A stretch of 64,000 nucleotides of DNA. It comes from Stieleria maiorica (GTDB lineage Bacteria; Planctomycetota; Planctomycetia; Pirellulales; Pirellulaceae). Made by a program: the position numbers and the translations under genes. Shown here piece by piece: positions 1 through 8,854 of this stretch. The notes beneath the pieces were generated by a model, which ran no database searches, had not been told where the DNA came from, and saw only the letters and a program-made list of their open reading frames with translations. The stretch covers positions 3,220,443 to 3,284,442 of the forward strand of contig NZ_CP036264.1 in assembly GCF_008035925.1 (NCBI RefSeq), written 5' to 3'. Each line of letters begins with the position of its first letter. The first letter of the stretch is position 1.

Positions 1-2313
1 GGAGACATAGCCGTCCATCCCGGCTTCGAGACAGTCCTCTTCGTCTCCTTTCATCGCGCCGGCGGTCATCGCGATGATCGGCGTGTGTCGATCGACATTG
101 TTTTCGCTTTCGCGAATGATCCGAGTCGCTTCGATGCCGTCCATGTTCGGCATCTGGACATCCATCAGGACCAGATCAAATCGCTGCTGCTCGAGCGCCT
201 CGATCGCCTCCACACCATCTTCGGCGACCACGACTTCGTGCCCTTGATGGGTCAACAGACCGATCGCAACCTTTCGATTGACTTCGCCGTCCTCGGCCAG
301 CAAGACTTTCAGCTTGCGATACTCCTTGGCCGATTCCGTGGTCGGCTGCGGTTGAGCCGCTTCTTGGTGTCCGAGTGCTTTCAAGACGGTTTTCAGCATG
401 TCCGAGTGCACGGCGGGTTTTTGCATGTATCGGGCAACGCCCAGCCGCCGGCACTGTTCGACGTCGCCGGCCTTGACGGCCGAGGAGAGCATGATGATTT
501 GAAAGTCGTCCGCTTTGATTTGCGATTGCTGTTGCATCGCGGCGGCGACGTCGAAACCGTCCATCGGTTGCATCACACAGTCCAAGATCACAAGCGGGTA
601 GGTCCGGCCTTCGCCTGCGGCGTGTTTGAATTCGTCGATCGCCTCCGGGCCGCTTTGAGCGGTGTGCACTGCAAGGCCCCAGCCACCGAGCATTTCTCCC
701 AAAATCTTACGATTGGTCACGTTGTCGTCGACCAGCAGAACAGGGGTGTCTTGCAGCAGGTCACTGACGTTTGAACTGGGTTGTTGATCGTGGACGCCGA
801 AGTTGGCGGTGAAGAAAAACGTTGTCCCGTTCCCGACTTCGCTTTCCACCCAGATTCGCCCCTGCATCAGTTCGACCAGTTGGGTCGAGATCGTCAGCCC
901 CAACCCGGTTCCTCCGAAGCGTCGATTCGTCGACGCGTCGGCCTGGCGGAAGGATTCAAAAATGGCTTGTTGTCGGTCGGCCGGGATTCCGATGCCGGTG
1001 TCGCGCACCGAAACCTGCAGACCGATCGAGGTTTCGCTGCGGGATTGAACGTCTACGTCGACTTCGATTTCACCTTGCTCGGTAAACTTGATGGCATTGC
1101 CGACCAGATTAACGATGATCTGTGCCAGTCGCCCGGCGTCACCGACGACGACCTCGGGTATTTCGGGTGCGACGTGGCAGAGCAGTTCCAGTCCCTTGCC
1201 GCCGGCGCGGCAGCCGAGTGTTTGGATCGTCTGTCCGACACAATCGCGCAGGTTGAACGGCTGTTGCTCCAGGTCCAATTTGCCGGCTTCGATCTTTGAA
1301 AAGTCCAGGATGTCGTTCAGCAGCCGCAGCAGCGAGTCGGCGGACTGCTTGACCATGTTCAAGTAATCGCGTTGTTCCTCGGTGGGTTCGGTGTGCAGCA
1401 ACAACTCGGTCATCCCGATGATGCCGTTCATCGGAGTCCTAATTTCGTGGCTCATGTTGGCCAGGAACTCGCTCTTGGCCTGATTGGCCTGTTCCGCCAT
1501 CTCCTTGGCGGCTTCGGCGATTTCCTTGGCCTCGCGGACCTGCTGTTCTGCCAGGTGACGTTGGGTGACGTCCCAGAACATGATCTGGATTCCGCTGATG
1601 TTTCCGGCCGCATCGTGGACCGGGCCCTTGAAGGTTTCGACATAGATCCGCTGGCCGTCGGATTTCTCATGCGCCTCGACGTAATTGAACGCCCTGCCCG
1701 CTTTGACGACACGGCGATCGTCCTGGCGATACTTCTTGGCCAGGTCCTTCGGGAACAGGTCGAAATCGGTCTTGCCAAGGACCTCATCCAGCGTCATTCC
1801 GATCGACTCGCAATAAAGCTGGTTACCGAACACCACCCGGCCTTTGAGATCCTTGCGGACCACTTGCATGGGCATCGATTCGACCAAGGACGAATAGAGT
1901 GCTTCGGACTCGCGGATCGCACTGATGTCGGTGCCGATGCCGCCGACGAATTTGGGTTTTCGGTTGGCGTCGTGGACCACGCTGACGCGATCGTGCAACC
2001 AAATCACCGATCCGTTGGGACGCACGATCCGGTAGTCCTGTTCGACGTGCTTTTTCTTCAGCAGCTCGCTCAGATTCTCGACGACCTGTGGCCGGTCATC
2101 CGGGTGGATCGCGTCGAGCCAATAATTCGGATCGTCGGTCAGTTCTTTAAGCGGTTTGCCGTACACCCGCTCGGCGACGCGATTGACGTACAGAATTTTC
2201 CCGTCGAGCGTGGTGCACCACACCAGATGACGCGCGGCGTTGATCAGCGTGCGCAGAAGCTGGTCTTTCGTAAAGGTCTGGTCCTTGGTCTCGTGTAGCG
2301 CACCGAGGTCCAT
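1..2313 (-). CDS. Hybrid sensor histidine kinase/response regulator (C-terminus cut by window edge)
   Basis: The minus-strand frame is open from an ATG at 2313 to the left edge (771 codons) and must continue beyond it. In order it encodes two PAS domains (about residues 20-130 and 140-260), a HisKA domain with H-box [10 protein letters not shown] (His289), and a HATPase with N box VGNAIKFT, G1 DTGIGIP and G2 GGTGLGL. A receiver domain follows ([12 protein letters not shown], acceptor Asp near 576), then a second receiver ([13 protein letters not shown], Asp near 715) whose end is missing. There is no transmembrane segment, so it should be a cytoplasmic sensor. Family knowledge suggests autophosphorylation at His289 and a phosphorelay through the receivers, perhaps with an Hpt domain off the edge. 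An in-frame TGA lies about 25 codons upstream of the ATG; a GTG seven codons upstream is an alternative start. The signal and target are unknown. Confidence 0.93.
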   Translation of the reverse strand, partial: MDLGALHETKDQTFTKDQLLRTLINAARHLVWCTTLDGKILYVNRVAERVYGKPLKELTDDPNYWLDAIHPDDRPQVVENLSELLKKKHVEQDYRIVRPNGSVIWLHDRVSVVHDANRKPKFVGGIGTDISAIRESEALYSSLVESMPMQVVRKDLKGRVVFGNQLYCESIGMTLDEVLGKTDFDLFPKDLAKKYRQDDRRVVKAGRAFNYVEAHEKSDGQRIYVETFKGPVHDAAGNISGIQIMFWDVTQRHLAEQQVREAKEIAEAAKEMAEQANQAKSEFLANMSHEIRTPMNGIIGMTELLLHTEPTEEQRDYLNMVKQSADSLLRLLNDILDFSKIEAGKLDLEQQPFNLRDCVGQTIQTLGCRAGGKGLELLCHVAPEIPEVVVGDAGRLAQIIVNLVGNAIKFTEQGEIEVDVDVQSRSETSIGLQVSVRDTGIGIPADRQQAIFESFRQADASTNRRFGGTGLGLTISTQLVELMQGRIWVESEVGNGTTFFFTANFGVHDQQPSSNVSDLLQDTPVLLVDDNVTNRKILGEMLGGWGLAVHTAQSGPEAIDEFKHAAGEGRTYPLVILDCVMQPMDGFDVAAAMQQQSQIKADDFQIIMLSSAVKAGDVEQCRRLGVARYMQKPAVHSDMLKTVLKALGHQEAAQPQPTTESAKEYRKLKVLLAEDGEVNRKVAIGLLTHQGHEVVVAEDGVEAIEALEQQRFDLVLMDVQMPNMDGIEATRIIRESENNVDRHTPIIAMTAGAMKGDEEDCLEAGMDGYVS

Positions 2314-2492
2314 GTAGGAGGTTCGAATATCCACCGCGTACCACTCCGACGTCGAAGAGTTTCTCCGGAAGCAGCCATTCCGGGAACTTCATTCTACCTC
2401 AGCAGACCGCTTCATTCCCCAGTTAAGCGACGATCCGGGCGGAATGCTTGTCGGGTGGCGCTGTTTGACGGGGTCAAACAGCGTCACTTCCT

Positions 2493-3299
2493 TCACTTGA
2501 CCAGTCCCAGCAGGACGTCCTTGGCGGTGACCATGCCGACCACCCGATCGCCCTCGTCGGCGATCAAAACGAATGATGACTTGGTCCGATGCAACAGCGG
2601 CAGAACGCGGCTGATCGGTTTGGATTGCGCCATCACCGTCATCGGACGGGCCAATTTGCGGAGATCAAAGTCGTTGGATTCGGCCATCAAGATCCGTTCG
2701 ATGCTGACCCATCCGAGGAACCGATCTCCGGTTTCACTGGCAACGGGATAGCAGGTGTGCGGGAACTCGCGGACCCGATCCAACGTTTCCACCAGCGAAT
2801 CGGAAACATTGAGCGCGATGATCGCCTTTCGGGGGCGCATCACGGCGCTGATCGAAATGTTTTCAAACGGCGACTCATCGACCGGCTGAAAATCGACCGA
2901 ATCTCGCAACCCGGCAGGCCCCACCGCCGCGTCCGTTGCGGTTTCATCCACCGGCGGGTCGAGTTCGATATTGCAGCCGTAGCAGATCGAGATGCTGCTG
3001 GGGTAGACTGCACCACAGTTGCTGCAGTGGCGAGTCCGGCCGTCGTCCTTGGGCAGGACGGGTTTGCCGAAGCTGTCGATGATCCGCATCACGCCGGTAT
3101 CGCTTAGCGACCGTGTTTCAATCTGCGACGGGTCGCTGGCGTCCGTGACGACCGCCGCCGTCGTGTCCGGTCGATCAAACCGAAACTTGGTCTGGCAATG
3201 TGGGCAGCGCACCTCGCGGTGCAGCCACCCGACGTCGCCACGGACACGGTGTCCGTTGGGGCATTCGGTTGTCACGTATTCGGTTGAGTCGGCGGTCAC
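2493..3299 (-). CDS. Zinc-ribbon and CBS-domain protein
   Basis: This gives about 268 residues from a GTG at 3299, preceded by GGGA at suitable spacing. The frame stays open to a TTG at 3401, which is the alternative start. The N-terminal part carries two Cys-pair knuckles (CPNGH...CPHC and CSNCG...CYGC) that look like rubredoxin or zinc-ribbon folds. The last 120 residues form a CBS pair ending VVGMVTAKDVLLGLVK. CBS pairs bind adenine nucleotides and usually regulate an attached or neighbouring protein. The gene follows the M50 membrane protease on the same strand, and that protease also has a CBS-like tail, so the two are probably co-transcribed. A regulatory role linked to the protease is inference. 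Confidence 0.8.
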   Translation of the reverse strand: MTADSTEYVTTECPNGHRVRGDVGWLHREVRCPHCQTKFRFDRPDTTAAVVTDASDPSQIETRSLSDTGVMRIIDSFGKPVLPKDDGRTRHCSNCGAVYPSSISICYGCNIELDPPVDETATDAAVGPAGLRDSVDFQPVDESPFENISISAVMRPRKAIIALNVSDSLVETLDRVREFPHTCYPVASETGDRFLGWVSIERILMAESNDFDLRKLARPMTVMAQSKPISRVLPLLHRTKSSFVLIADEGDRVVGMVTAKDVLLGLVK

Positions 3300-3426
3300 G
3301 ATTGATTCCCATCGGCTGTTCAGGCTTCGTGATTGCAAACCTGTTTCGATCTCGTCAAGGCGATCCAGTCCTTTCCATGATCGCAGATCGAAGCGAGCCA
3401 AGCTAGACGCGGCCGCCCCCGGGGGA

Positions 3427-4449
3427 CTACATCATCGAGGGAGTTCGGAGGTTTCGAAACGGCATGAATCGGCCGGCCAAGAGTCGTTCGAGCGAAAACG
3501 ATCCCATCCCCGCCGCGACGGCTTTGAGCAGATCGCATTTGCGGACCACCGCAACGACCACACCGTGGCTGGATACCAGGAATTCGTCGACCGATTGATT
3601 CGACAGCCATCCCAGAACGTTGCGGGCGTCCCACTGGGCACTGACCACCGGCAATGATGGTCGGTCCGGCGACGACGGTGCCTGCGACGACGGTGCATCG
3701 GTGGAACGATCCGCCGAGAATCCTTCCAAGCTGGAATCCCCCATCGGTCGCCACCCTTGGGCCTGCCACGCGGCTTCACGCTCGACCATCATCGCTTCAC
3801 CGCGTCCGGCCAAGAACACAAAACCGGCCAAGATCACCAGCATCAAGTTCCCCGAAAATAGCCCGAACAAGGCAAACAGGATGGCGATGACCTGGCCCAC
3901 GCCCGCCGCAGCCCGGGTCGCACTGCGATAGGGCAGCCCCAGCGCCAAGACCGAACGCAACACCCGCCCGCCGTCCATCGGGAACGCGGGTAGCATGTTG
4001 AACACGACCAGGGCCACATTCACCCACGCCAGCTTGCTTAGAAACGCGATCGCGCCGACAGGCAGCAGCGCCGTCGCCGCAAGGATCGGCAGCAACGCGA
4101 ACAGCACCATCGCGATCACCACGTTGACCGCCGGACCGGCGACCGCGATCGCCAATTCCTGCCAGGGGCTACGCGGGATCCGCTGCAAACTGGCGACGCC
4201 CCCGATCGGCAGCAGTGTGATGTCATGCGTCTCGATCCCGAAACGTCGGGCGGTCAGCGAATGCCCCAATTCGTGCAGCACCACACAGCCGAAGATCGCG
4301 AAAACCAACAACACTGCCACCGTGGCAGCGACCGCGCCGCTGCCGGCGGCCAGGCTGGAGTAGTAAATCCAGATCGGAAGCAGCAAAAACGTCCAGTGAA
4401 TCCGCACGTCGATGCCGGCGAGTTGTCCTAAATGCCAAGAACCTTTCAT
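3427..4449 (-). CDS. Site-2 protease family (M50) membrane metalloprotease
   Basis: The 340-residue start at 4449 is chosen because GGGAGG lies seven bases upstream and the protein then begins MKGSWHLGQLAG, typical of the family; the frame is open further up but reads through repeat-like DNA. Several hydrophobic segments carry the zinc motif LHELGHS (His about 58 and 62, Glu 59) and the second metal-ligand motif MLPAFPMDGGRVL (Asp about 157). The C-terminal 80 residues resemble a degenerate CBS domain. Members cleave transmembrane substrates inside the bilayer; some (SpoIVFB-like) are gated by CBS domains. It is followed by the zinc-ribbon/CBS gene and is divergent from the universal stress protein gene. 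The substrate is unknown. Confidence 0.92.
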   Translation of the reverse strand: MKGSWHLGQLAGIDVRIHWTFLLLPIWIYYSSLAAGSGAVAATVAVLLVFAIFGCVVLHELGHSLTARRFGIETHDITLLPIGGVASLQRIPRSPWQELAIAVAGPAVNVVIAMVLFALLPILAATALLPVGAIAFLSKLAWVNVALVVFNMLPAFPMDGGRVLRSVLALGLPYRSATRAAAGVGQVIAILFALFGLFSGNLMLVILAGFVFLAGRGEAMMVEREAAWQAQGWRPMGDSSLEGFSADRSTDAPSSQAPSSPDRPSLPVVSAQWDARNVLGWLSNQSVDEFLVSSHGVVVAVVRKCDLLKAVAAGMGSFSLERLLAGRFMPFRNLRTPSMM

Positions 4450-4518
4450 TCCAATCCTCCCTAGAGTAGTGACGCTGTGACACAAATGCACATTTCGTGC
4501 CAGAACCCGCCTCGTGGG

Positions 4519-4550
4519 TCCATCCGTGGGTTCGCGCTGCCATCGGTGGG
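4519..4550. repeat. Dispersed repeat family D, half element
   Basis: The stretch CATCCGTGGGTTCGCGCTGC followed by CATCGGTGGG matches, with one difference, one arm of the large hairpin at 45433-45507. It lies between the M50 protease and the universal stress gene, upstream of the protease start. Two copies 41 kb apart indicate a dispersed intergenic element. Confidence 0.7.
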
Positions 4551-4702
4551 GACTGTCCTCGGAGTGTTCCAGACGGCCGGGGGCAGGCGTGCGGCTGGAT
4601 GCGGTATGATCAGGGTCGGCGTTCTCTCTCGCGCAATGTGACGCGCCGGGTTGCGTCAAACGGCTGAGATTCGATCGACCCTCAAAGCAACACAGCAGAC
4701 CG

Positions 4703-5080
4703 ATGAAGATTCTGGTGCCCACCGCCGGGGAAGAAGCGGCCGTTGAGATTGCCGATTACGTCATCGCGGTCGCCCGACAGTTGGACGCCGAATTGACGGT
4801 GTTGCACATCTTGAAAGACGATGAAACGCCAGCCGACGGCAAGGACTGCTGCGCGGTCTTCAGCGAAGCGGCCCACGACACCGGGGTGTCGGTGACTTCC
4901 AAGGTGGCCACGGGAAACCTGGTGGACACGATCATCACAGCCGCCAAGCAGACCGACGCCGATCTGATCCTGATGGGGGCCAGCAGCGGCAACGTCGTCG
5001 AGCATTGGTTGAGTGCCAACGTGATGGACGAGTGCGAACTCCCCGTGCTGGTCATCCCTCACTGCTATCGCAGGTTTTAG
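4703..5080 (+). CDS. Universal stress protein (UspA family)
   Basis: The 125-residue single-domain protein starts MKILVPTAGEEAAVEIADYV, the usual first strand and helix of the Usp fold, and ends LPVLVIPHCYRRF, the usual last strand. The glycine-rich segment GASSGNVVEHWL sits where the ATP-binding G-2X-G-9X-G(S/T) motif is found, but its spacing is imperfect, so nucleotide binding is uncertain. The length is slightly short for the family (about 140-150). Universal stress proteins are cytoplasmic and modulate survival under stress. The gene is divergent from the M50 protease, with a 253-bp interval containing a repeat. Confidence 0.88.
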   Translation: MKILVPTAGEEAAVEIADYVIAVARQLDAELTVLHILKDDETPADGKDCCAVFSEAAHDTGVSVTSKVATGNLVDTIITAAKQTDADLILMGASSGNVVEHWLSANVMDECELPVLVIPHCYRRF

Positions 5081-5136
5081 TGCTTTGTCGGCATGTGTTT
5101 GCGAGTACTCTGCTCGATGGGTTTGCCGCTGGTGCG

Positions 5137-5306
5137 ACATGGAGAAACTGAAAGCCGCCGCGATGGGACCGAGGAAGCCGGATGGCAGCCTGCCTGACAT
5201 TGGATTGCAGCTTGATCGACGCAGCCATCTGATCGACGCCGGTCTCGATGTCGGTTTGCCATTCAGCGGGAAGGCACCCGATCTGGGCGCGTTTGAGATC
5301 GAGTAG
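5137..5306 (+). pseudogene. C-terminal remnant of a pectate-lyase/beta-helix protein
   Basis: The frame reads KPDGSLPDI, then LIDAGLDVGLPFSGKAPDLG, AFE and a stop. This is the characteristic last turn of planctomycete right-handed beta-helix polysaccharide lyases, which usually end with an IDAGVDVGL...GKAPDLGAFE block. Nothing of the several hundred residues that should precede it is visible in any frame. I read it as the stranded 3' end of a deleted lyase gene. The frame is open upstream to about 5085, but that part is not lyase-like. The assignment rests on recognition of the tail motif and has not been searched. Confidence 0.7.
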
Positions 5307-5455
5307 CAGAGACAGTTTTATTTTGGAGAAGCTCTCGGACGGTTGCTAAGTTCAATCTATCATCCGTCCCCGCCACGGCATGCGGGATGCTCCGGATCGC
5401 GGAATCCTTGGGACGCGTCGGGGAAGTTTTTCGTTTTCGGCCAAACGTGTTCCCT

Positions 5456-5730
5456 TATTCGATGAACGCACGTTTTGATTCGGGAATTTCAACGTCGTGA
5501 TACAACATCGGCCAAATTTGACGCGGCAAATCGGTCTCGATTAAGTCGATCCCACGTTCCAGAAGTTCACGGTATTTCGGTTCCCAATCCTGATCCTCTG
5601 CTGGCTGTCCGGCCAAGCCGCGATCGAGATTTCGCGACGTGCCGGCAATTGTCGATACGCCTCGTTCGTGAAGGAGTCGAAGTAGCTCACGATCTTTCGT
5701 CGGTTCGTGACCAACGAAAGCAATGACGTT
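5456..5730 (-). pseudogene. C-terminal remnant of a glycerophosphodiester phosphodiesterase
   Basis: On the minus strand one frame, different from that of the nucleoside-hydrolase remnant just upstream, reads NVIAFVGHEPTKDRELL, RLLHERGVSTIAGTSRNLD, then ELLERGIDLIETDLPRQIW and a stop at 5456. ERGVSTI...ERGIDLIETDLP is the end of a GDPD TIM barrel. The N-terminal catalytic half (His/Glu/Asp residues) is absent, so no activity is expected. It abuts a nucleoside-hydrolase fragment, suggesting that a deletion or recombination joined the head of one gene to the tail of another out of frame. Confidence 0.75.
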
Positions 5731-6416
5731 GCTCCACCGAATTCCCGAAGCGTGATCGCCAACTTTTCGGCGACCTCACCAGCCGGGATATGAACGAGCG
5801 GAACGTCCGTATTGAAGAGCACCTGCGCGGCGGTGACATCCTGTTTCAAATTGAAGTCAAGCGCGTTATCGAAGTGGTAGGGGTGACCGCCGATCCAAAC
5901 CACAACGATTCGATCCTTGATCGTCGGGTCAAGCAATATGGCGGAGGCGATGTTAGTCGCGGTCCCCAAGCCGACCACGTACAGCGGACCCTGTCGATCT
6001 TGCTGGGCCAGTTCAACAATCTTGCGGGCCGCCGCACTCTCGATGGGCGTTTCGGTGTTGGACAATTTTTACTTCGATCCACGAACCGCCATCTCCGCCG
6101 GCAAACCGAGCAACTTGAGAATCCGAACGATCTCCTGATAGCTCTTTTCCACGCCATCGGCGAACGAAGTTGAACGTTGATTACGAAACGGTGCCGCTGT
6201 CACTGCCAGCAGATTGATCTTGTGAGACGACAGCGCGGCGAAAGCGAGCGCGAACTGATCGTCGACTTCATTGAAAGCGTCGGTGTCCAGAACGACATCG
6301 ACGGTCCCTTTCGGGATAGACGGCACCGCTCGACGTGATCCGCTGGTTGGCGTTTCCGTGTAACCAGCACGTGACGCAAACGCAAGTGCCACGACAAATA
6401 ATACGAGCCGACCCAT
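5731..6416 (-). pseudogene. Broken nucleoside-hydrolase gene (in-frame stop, missing C-terminus)
   Basis: It starts at ATG 6416 behind GAAGGAGATGCA, a good ribosome site, with a signal-peptide-like N-terminus MGRLVLFVVALAFASRAGY. The calcium-binding signature DVVLDTDAFNEVDDQFAL of inosine-uridine nucleoside hydrolases follows. A TAA at 6071-6069 interrupts the frame at VRGSK. The same frame then resumes as LSNTETPIESAAARKIVELA and LYVVGLGTATNIASAILL, clearly the rest of the domain. Near 5730 the homology stops and a GDPD tail begins in another frame. Both a nonsense codon and loss of the 3' third mark it as dead. A sequencing error could explain the TAA but not the missing end. Confidence 0.82.
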
Positions 6417-6702
6417 TGCATCTCCTTCACCCGAGTTGCGACAACCGATTTTTCTACGAATACTAGCGGAGGTCGTCACGGGTTTCGGCTTTTCCCGGGT
6501 GAACTGCTGCGAGGCGGAAGACTTGGCGGCTTCCGCTACGGGTTTAGGGACAAAGCCTCGTTGTTTTGCCGCCCGAAGCGTTACAATCGCGCAATCTTCC
6601 TTCGGGTTCAGGTCAGCGGTGACGATGCCGATCAATCAGTAACGGTTCGCTTCGTTCGGCACCCACATGCTCAATTCGGTTCCACTCATTTTCCCATTTC
6701 CG
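6417..6702. other. Divergent intergenic region
   Basis: This 286-base interval lies between the broken nucleoside hydrolase (minus) and the phospholipase D-like gene (plus). A minus-strand frame runs through it into the hydrolase, but its residues look random and the hydrolase has its own ribosome site, so I see no extra gene. The plus gene has no strong Shine-Dalgarno sequence, so its exact start is open. Confidence 0.5.
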
Positions 6703-8058
6703 ATGGTCACACGATCGGTGCGCACCGCCACGCTGGCGTTGCTGGTGGCGATCGTATTGCCGATCGCGAAAGACGCGAACGCCAGCAGTCTTCGTGTTCT
6801 CGACGGGAAACGGGAGTCGCTTCAAGCACGCGTCGACCTGATCCAGCAAGCGCAACACAGCATCGACCTATCGTATTACGCGATCGATACCGACGAAGTG
6901 CCCATCGCACTCCTCGAACTGCTGCGACAAGCATCGCTGCGGGGCGTGCGTGTCCGTATCCTGGTCGACGGTCTCAAATCACGACTGCCGGCCAAGTTTG
7001 AGCAGTATCTGCAGCGGAATCGGGTCCAGGTCCGGGTTTACCACCCGCTTCATCAAGGCAACCCGAGCTGGCTGAATCGACGATTGCATTCCAAGTTGAT
7101 GGTCGTCGACGCCCAGCGTGCCGTGATCGGAAGCAGCAACCTGGAGAACGAGCATTTCGAGTTGAAACCGGGGCGCGGTTTTGTCGATTGCGACGCGATC
7201 GTCGCCGGCCCAATCGCCCAACAGACACAAGCCTATTTCGACTGGTTGTGGGCGACGCCCGATGTCCGACCAGCACCGCCCCGAGATTCGCTCGGGTTGG
7301 ACGTCCTGCGATCCCGCCCTTTCGGCCGCAGCGACTGGAAGAATGCGTGGCGCGACGCAAAAACCGATCGTGACTACCAACGGCTACTCGATCGTGCCTT
7401 GCAGCATGTGGTTTGCCAAGGCGGCGTGCACTTGGATCCGCAGCGCGATTGGATCGCCGAAGCGAGCCATGGGATCCAGATGCGACTGCTGCATGATCGT
7501 TCGTCAGACAAGTCAGAGCATCATGTCAATCGTCAGATCGTTCGAATGATCGATCGGGCCCGGTCGTCCGTGCTGATCGAATCACCCTACCCCGCGTTCG
7601 ATCGTTCGATTCGATCCGCCATCTCGCGTGCCAGGGCGCGTGGCGTGTGCGTGACGATTTTGACCAATTCGTTGGACACGACCGATCAATTGAACGTGTA
7701 TGCCGCTTACCAGAATCACAAACGCGGGTTGCTGCGTGAGGGGGTCCAGCTGCGAGAATACGCCGGCCGGGACACGTTGCACTCCAAGACGCTGTTGGTC
7801 GACGACAGTTCGTGGATGCTGGGCAGCTACAACTTTGACGCCCGTTCCAACCTATGGAATCTTGAATTGTGCTTGGTGTCGGATGATCCCGCCGGTGCCG
7901 CTCAGTTGTGGTCCAATCTGCAACCGAGACTTGTCAATTCGACGCCAATCAGGTCCGGCACGCTGATCCTGCCGGTCGGACAAGACGCCGCGATTTCCAA
8001 ACGAAGCCGATTGATGATCAAACGCAGCGTGATCGAACTTTATCGCGGTCTGCTGTAG
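6703..8058 (+). CDS. Secreted phospholipase D-like protein with two HKD motifs
   Basis: The 451-residue start at 6703 gives a clean signal peptide (MVTRSVRTATLALLVAIVLP...ANA); an ATG at 6667 would add 12 residues. Two PLD half-domains follow, each with an HxKx4D motif: LHSKLMVVD (His about 129) with downstream GSSNLENEHF, and LHSKTLLVD (His about 360) with GSYNFDARS. This is the arrangement of cardiolipin synthases and related periplasmic phosphatidyltransferases or nucleases. Unlike ClsA it has no N-terminal membrane pair. The substrate (phospholipid or nucleic acid) cannot be decided from sequence. The 3' end overlaps the convergent phosphatase gene by 19 bases. Confidence 0.9.
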   Translation: MVTRSVRTATLALLVAIVLPIAKDANASSLRVLDGKRESLQARVDLIQQAQHSIDLSYYAIDTDEVPIALLELLRQASLRGVRVRILVDGLKSRLPAKFEQYLQRNRVQVRVYHPLHQGNPSWLNRRLHSKLMVVDAQRAVIGSSNLENEHFELKPGRGFVDCDAIVAGPIAQQTQAYFDWLWATPDVRPAPPRDSLGLDVLRSRPFGRSDWKNAWRDAKTDRDYQRLLDRALQHVVCQGGVHLDPQRDWIAEASHGIQMRLLHDRSSDKSEHHVNRQIVRMIDRARSSVLIESPYPAFDRSIRSAISRARARGVCVTILTNSLDTTDQLNVYAAYQNHKRGLLREGVQLREYAGRDTLHSKTLLVDDSSWMLGSYNFDARSNLWNLELCLVSDDPAGAAQLWSNLQPRLVNSTPIRSGTLILPVGQDAAISKRSRLMIKRSVIELYRGLL

Positions 8059-8588
8059 CGACCGACGTGTTGCCAGTAGTACCGATCCAAGCCTTTTAAT
8101 TTGGTATTGAATTGCTGGGCCTTCCAGACAGAGAAGGCATGTCGCGGGTCCCAGCCGAAATGTTCGACACGATACAACGCGACGAGCATCCCGGCACGAT
8201 CGAGGCCAAGGTTGCAGTGAAAGTAGACGGCTCCGTGGCCACAACCGGTCAGCTCCGCCAGGATGTCCGGGACGTTTCCTGTCTTGGCGGGAAAGAACCC
8301 CATCGGAATTCGCTGGAACGTGATCCCGCACTCGGCAGCCCGCCGACGTTCCCGCGCGCTGGCAAATACCTTGAAGGTCCGCATGTCGACAATCCGCCGG
8401 ACGCCCAACTGACGCAGGCGGGCAAAATCGGCATCGCTTTTCGGGGCGCCGCCGTAATAGATTGCCGCGTCGAGTCGTTTGACCACCAAGGTGTCACTCC
8501 GATCGCTGTCTCGCCTCAAAGTTCCGGCGCTGCACGTAGCTGAACAAGTGATCGCAAGAGCGGAAAGGAAGGCCAATGGTTTCAACAT
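8040..8588 (-). CDS. Secreted dual-specificity/tyrosine phosphatase-like protein
   Basis: The 182 residues begin with a hydrophobic export signal (MLKPLAFLSALAITCSATCSAG; a lipobox-like cysteine is possible). The catalytic P-loop is HCNLGLDRAG (Cys125, Arg131), the CX5R signature of cysteine-based phosphatases. The upstream segment GVRRIVDMRTF matches the typical strand and helix of DSP-like proteins of the tyrosine-phosphatase superfamily. Planctomycetes encode several such exported short phosphatases, which may act on phosphoprotein, inositol phosphate or lipid phosphate. It is convergent with, and overlaps, the phospholipase D-like gene, so a shared phospholipid substrate is possible but is inference. 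Confidence 0.85.
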   Translation of the reverse strand: MLKPLAFLSALAITCSATCSAGTLRRDSDRSDTLVVKRLDAAIYYGGAPKSDADFARLRQLGVRRIVDMRTFKVFASARERRRAAECGITFQRIPMGFFPAKTGNVPDILAELTGCGHGAVYFHCNLGLDRAGMLVALYRVEHFGWDPRHAFSVWKAQQFNTKLKGLDRYYWQHVGRYSRPR

Positions 8589-8854
8589 GCCGAGTCAACC
8601 AACGCCGATGATGGGGTCGTGTCATGAAATGCGGTTTCATGAAGTATGACACGCGATTCGAGATCACGCCCCATAATTTGATCCTTTGACCGCTTCGATC
8701 CGGCCGTAAACCCGTTCTTTCCCCACCATTCCCATTCCGTTCCCCATGGCTTCCGTATGCGTCAGGGAGTCCACGGGGAGAATGCGTGAAGGCTGCGGGC
8801 GCGCATTCGATTGACTCGATCGGTCGGTTCCAAGGTCCAGCGTGAGAGGTTGTC

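Noticed and set aside
85-2298. Several plus-strand open frames of 170-308 codons (85-774, 781-1299, 1372-2298)
   Set aside because: They are antisense to the hybrid histidine kinase; their translations have no motifs, while the minus strand shows PAS, H-box, HATPase and receiver motifs.
2147-2392. Minus-strand frame starting MKFPEWLLPEKLFDVGVVRG upstream of the kinase
   Set aside because: It overlaps the kinase start in a different frame and becomes non-protein-like after 30 residues; no frameshift is needed because the kinase has its own ATG.
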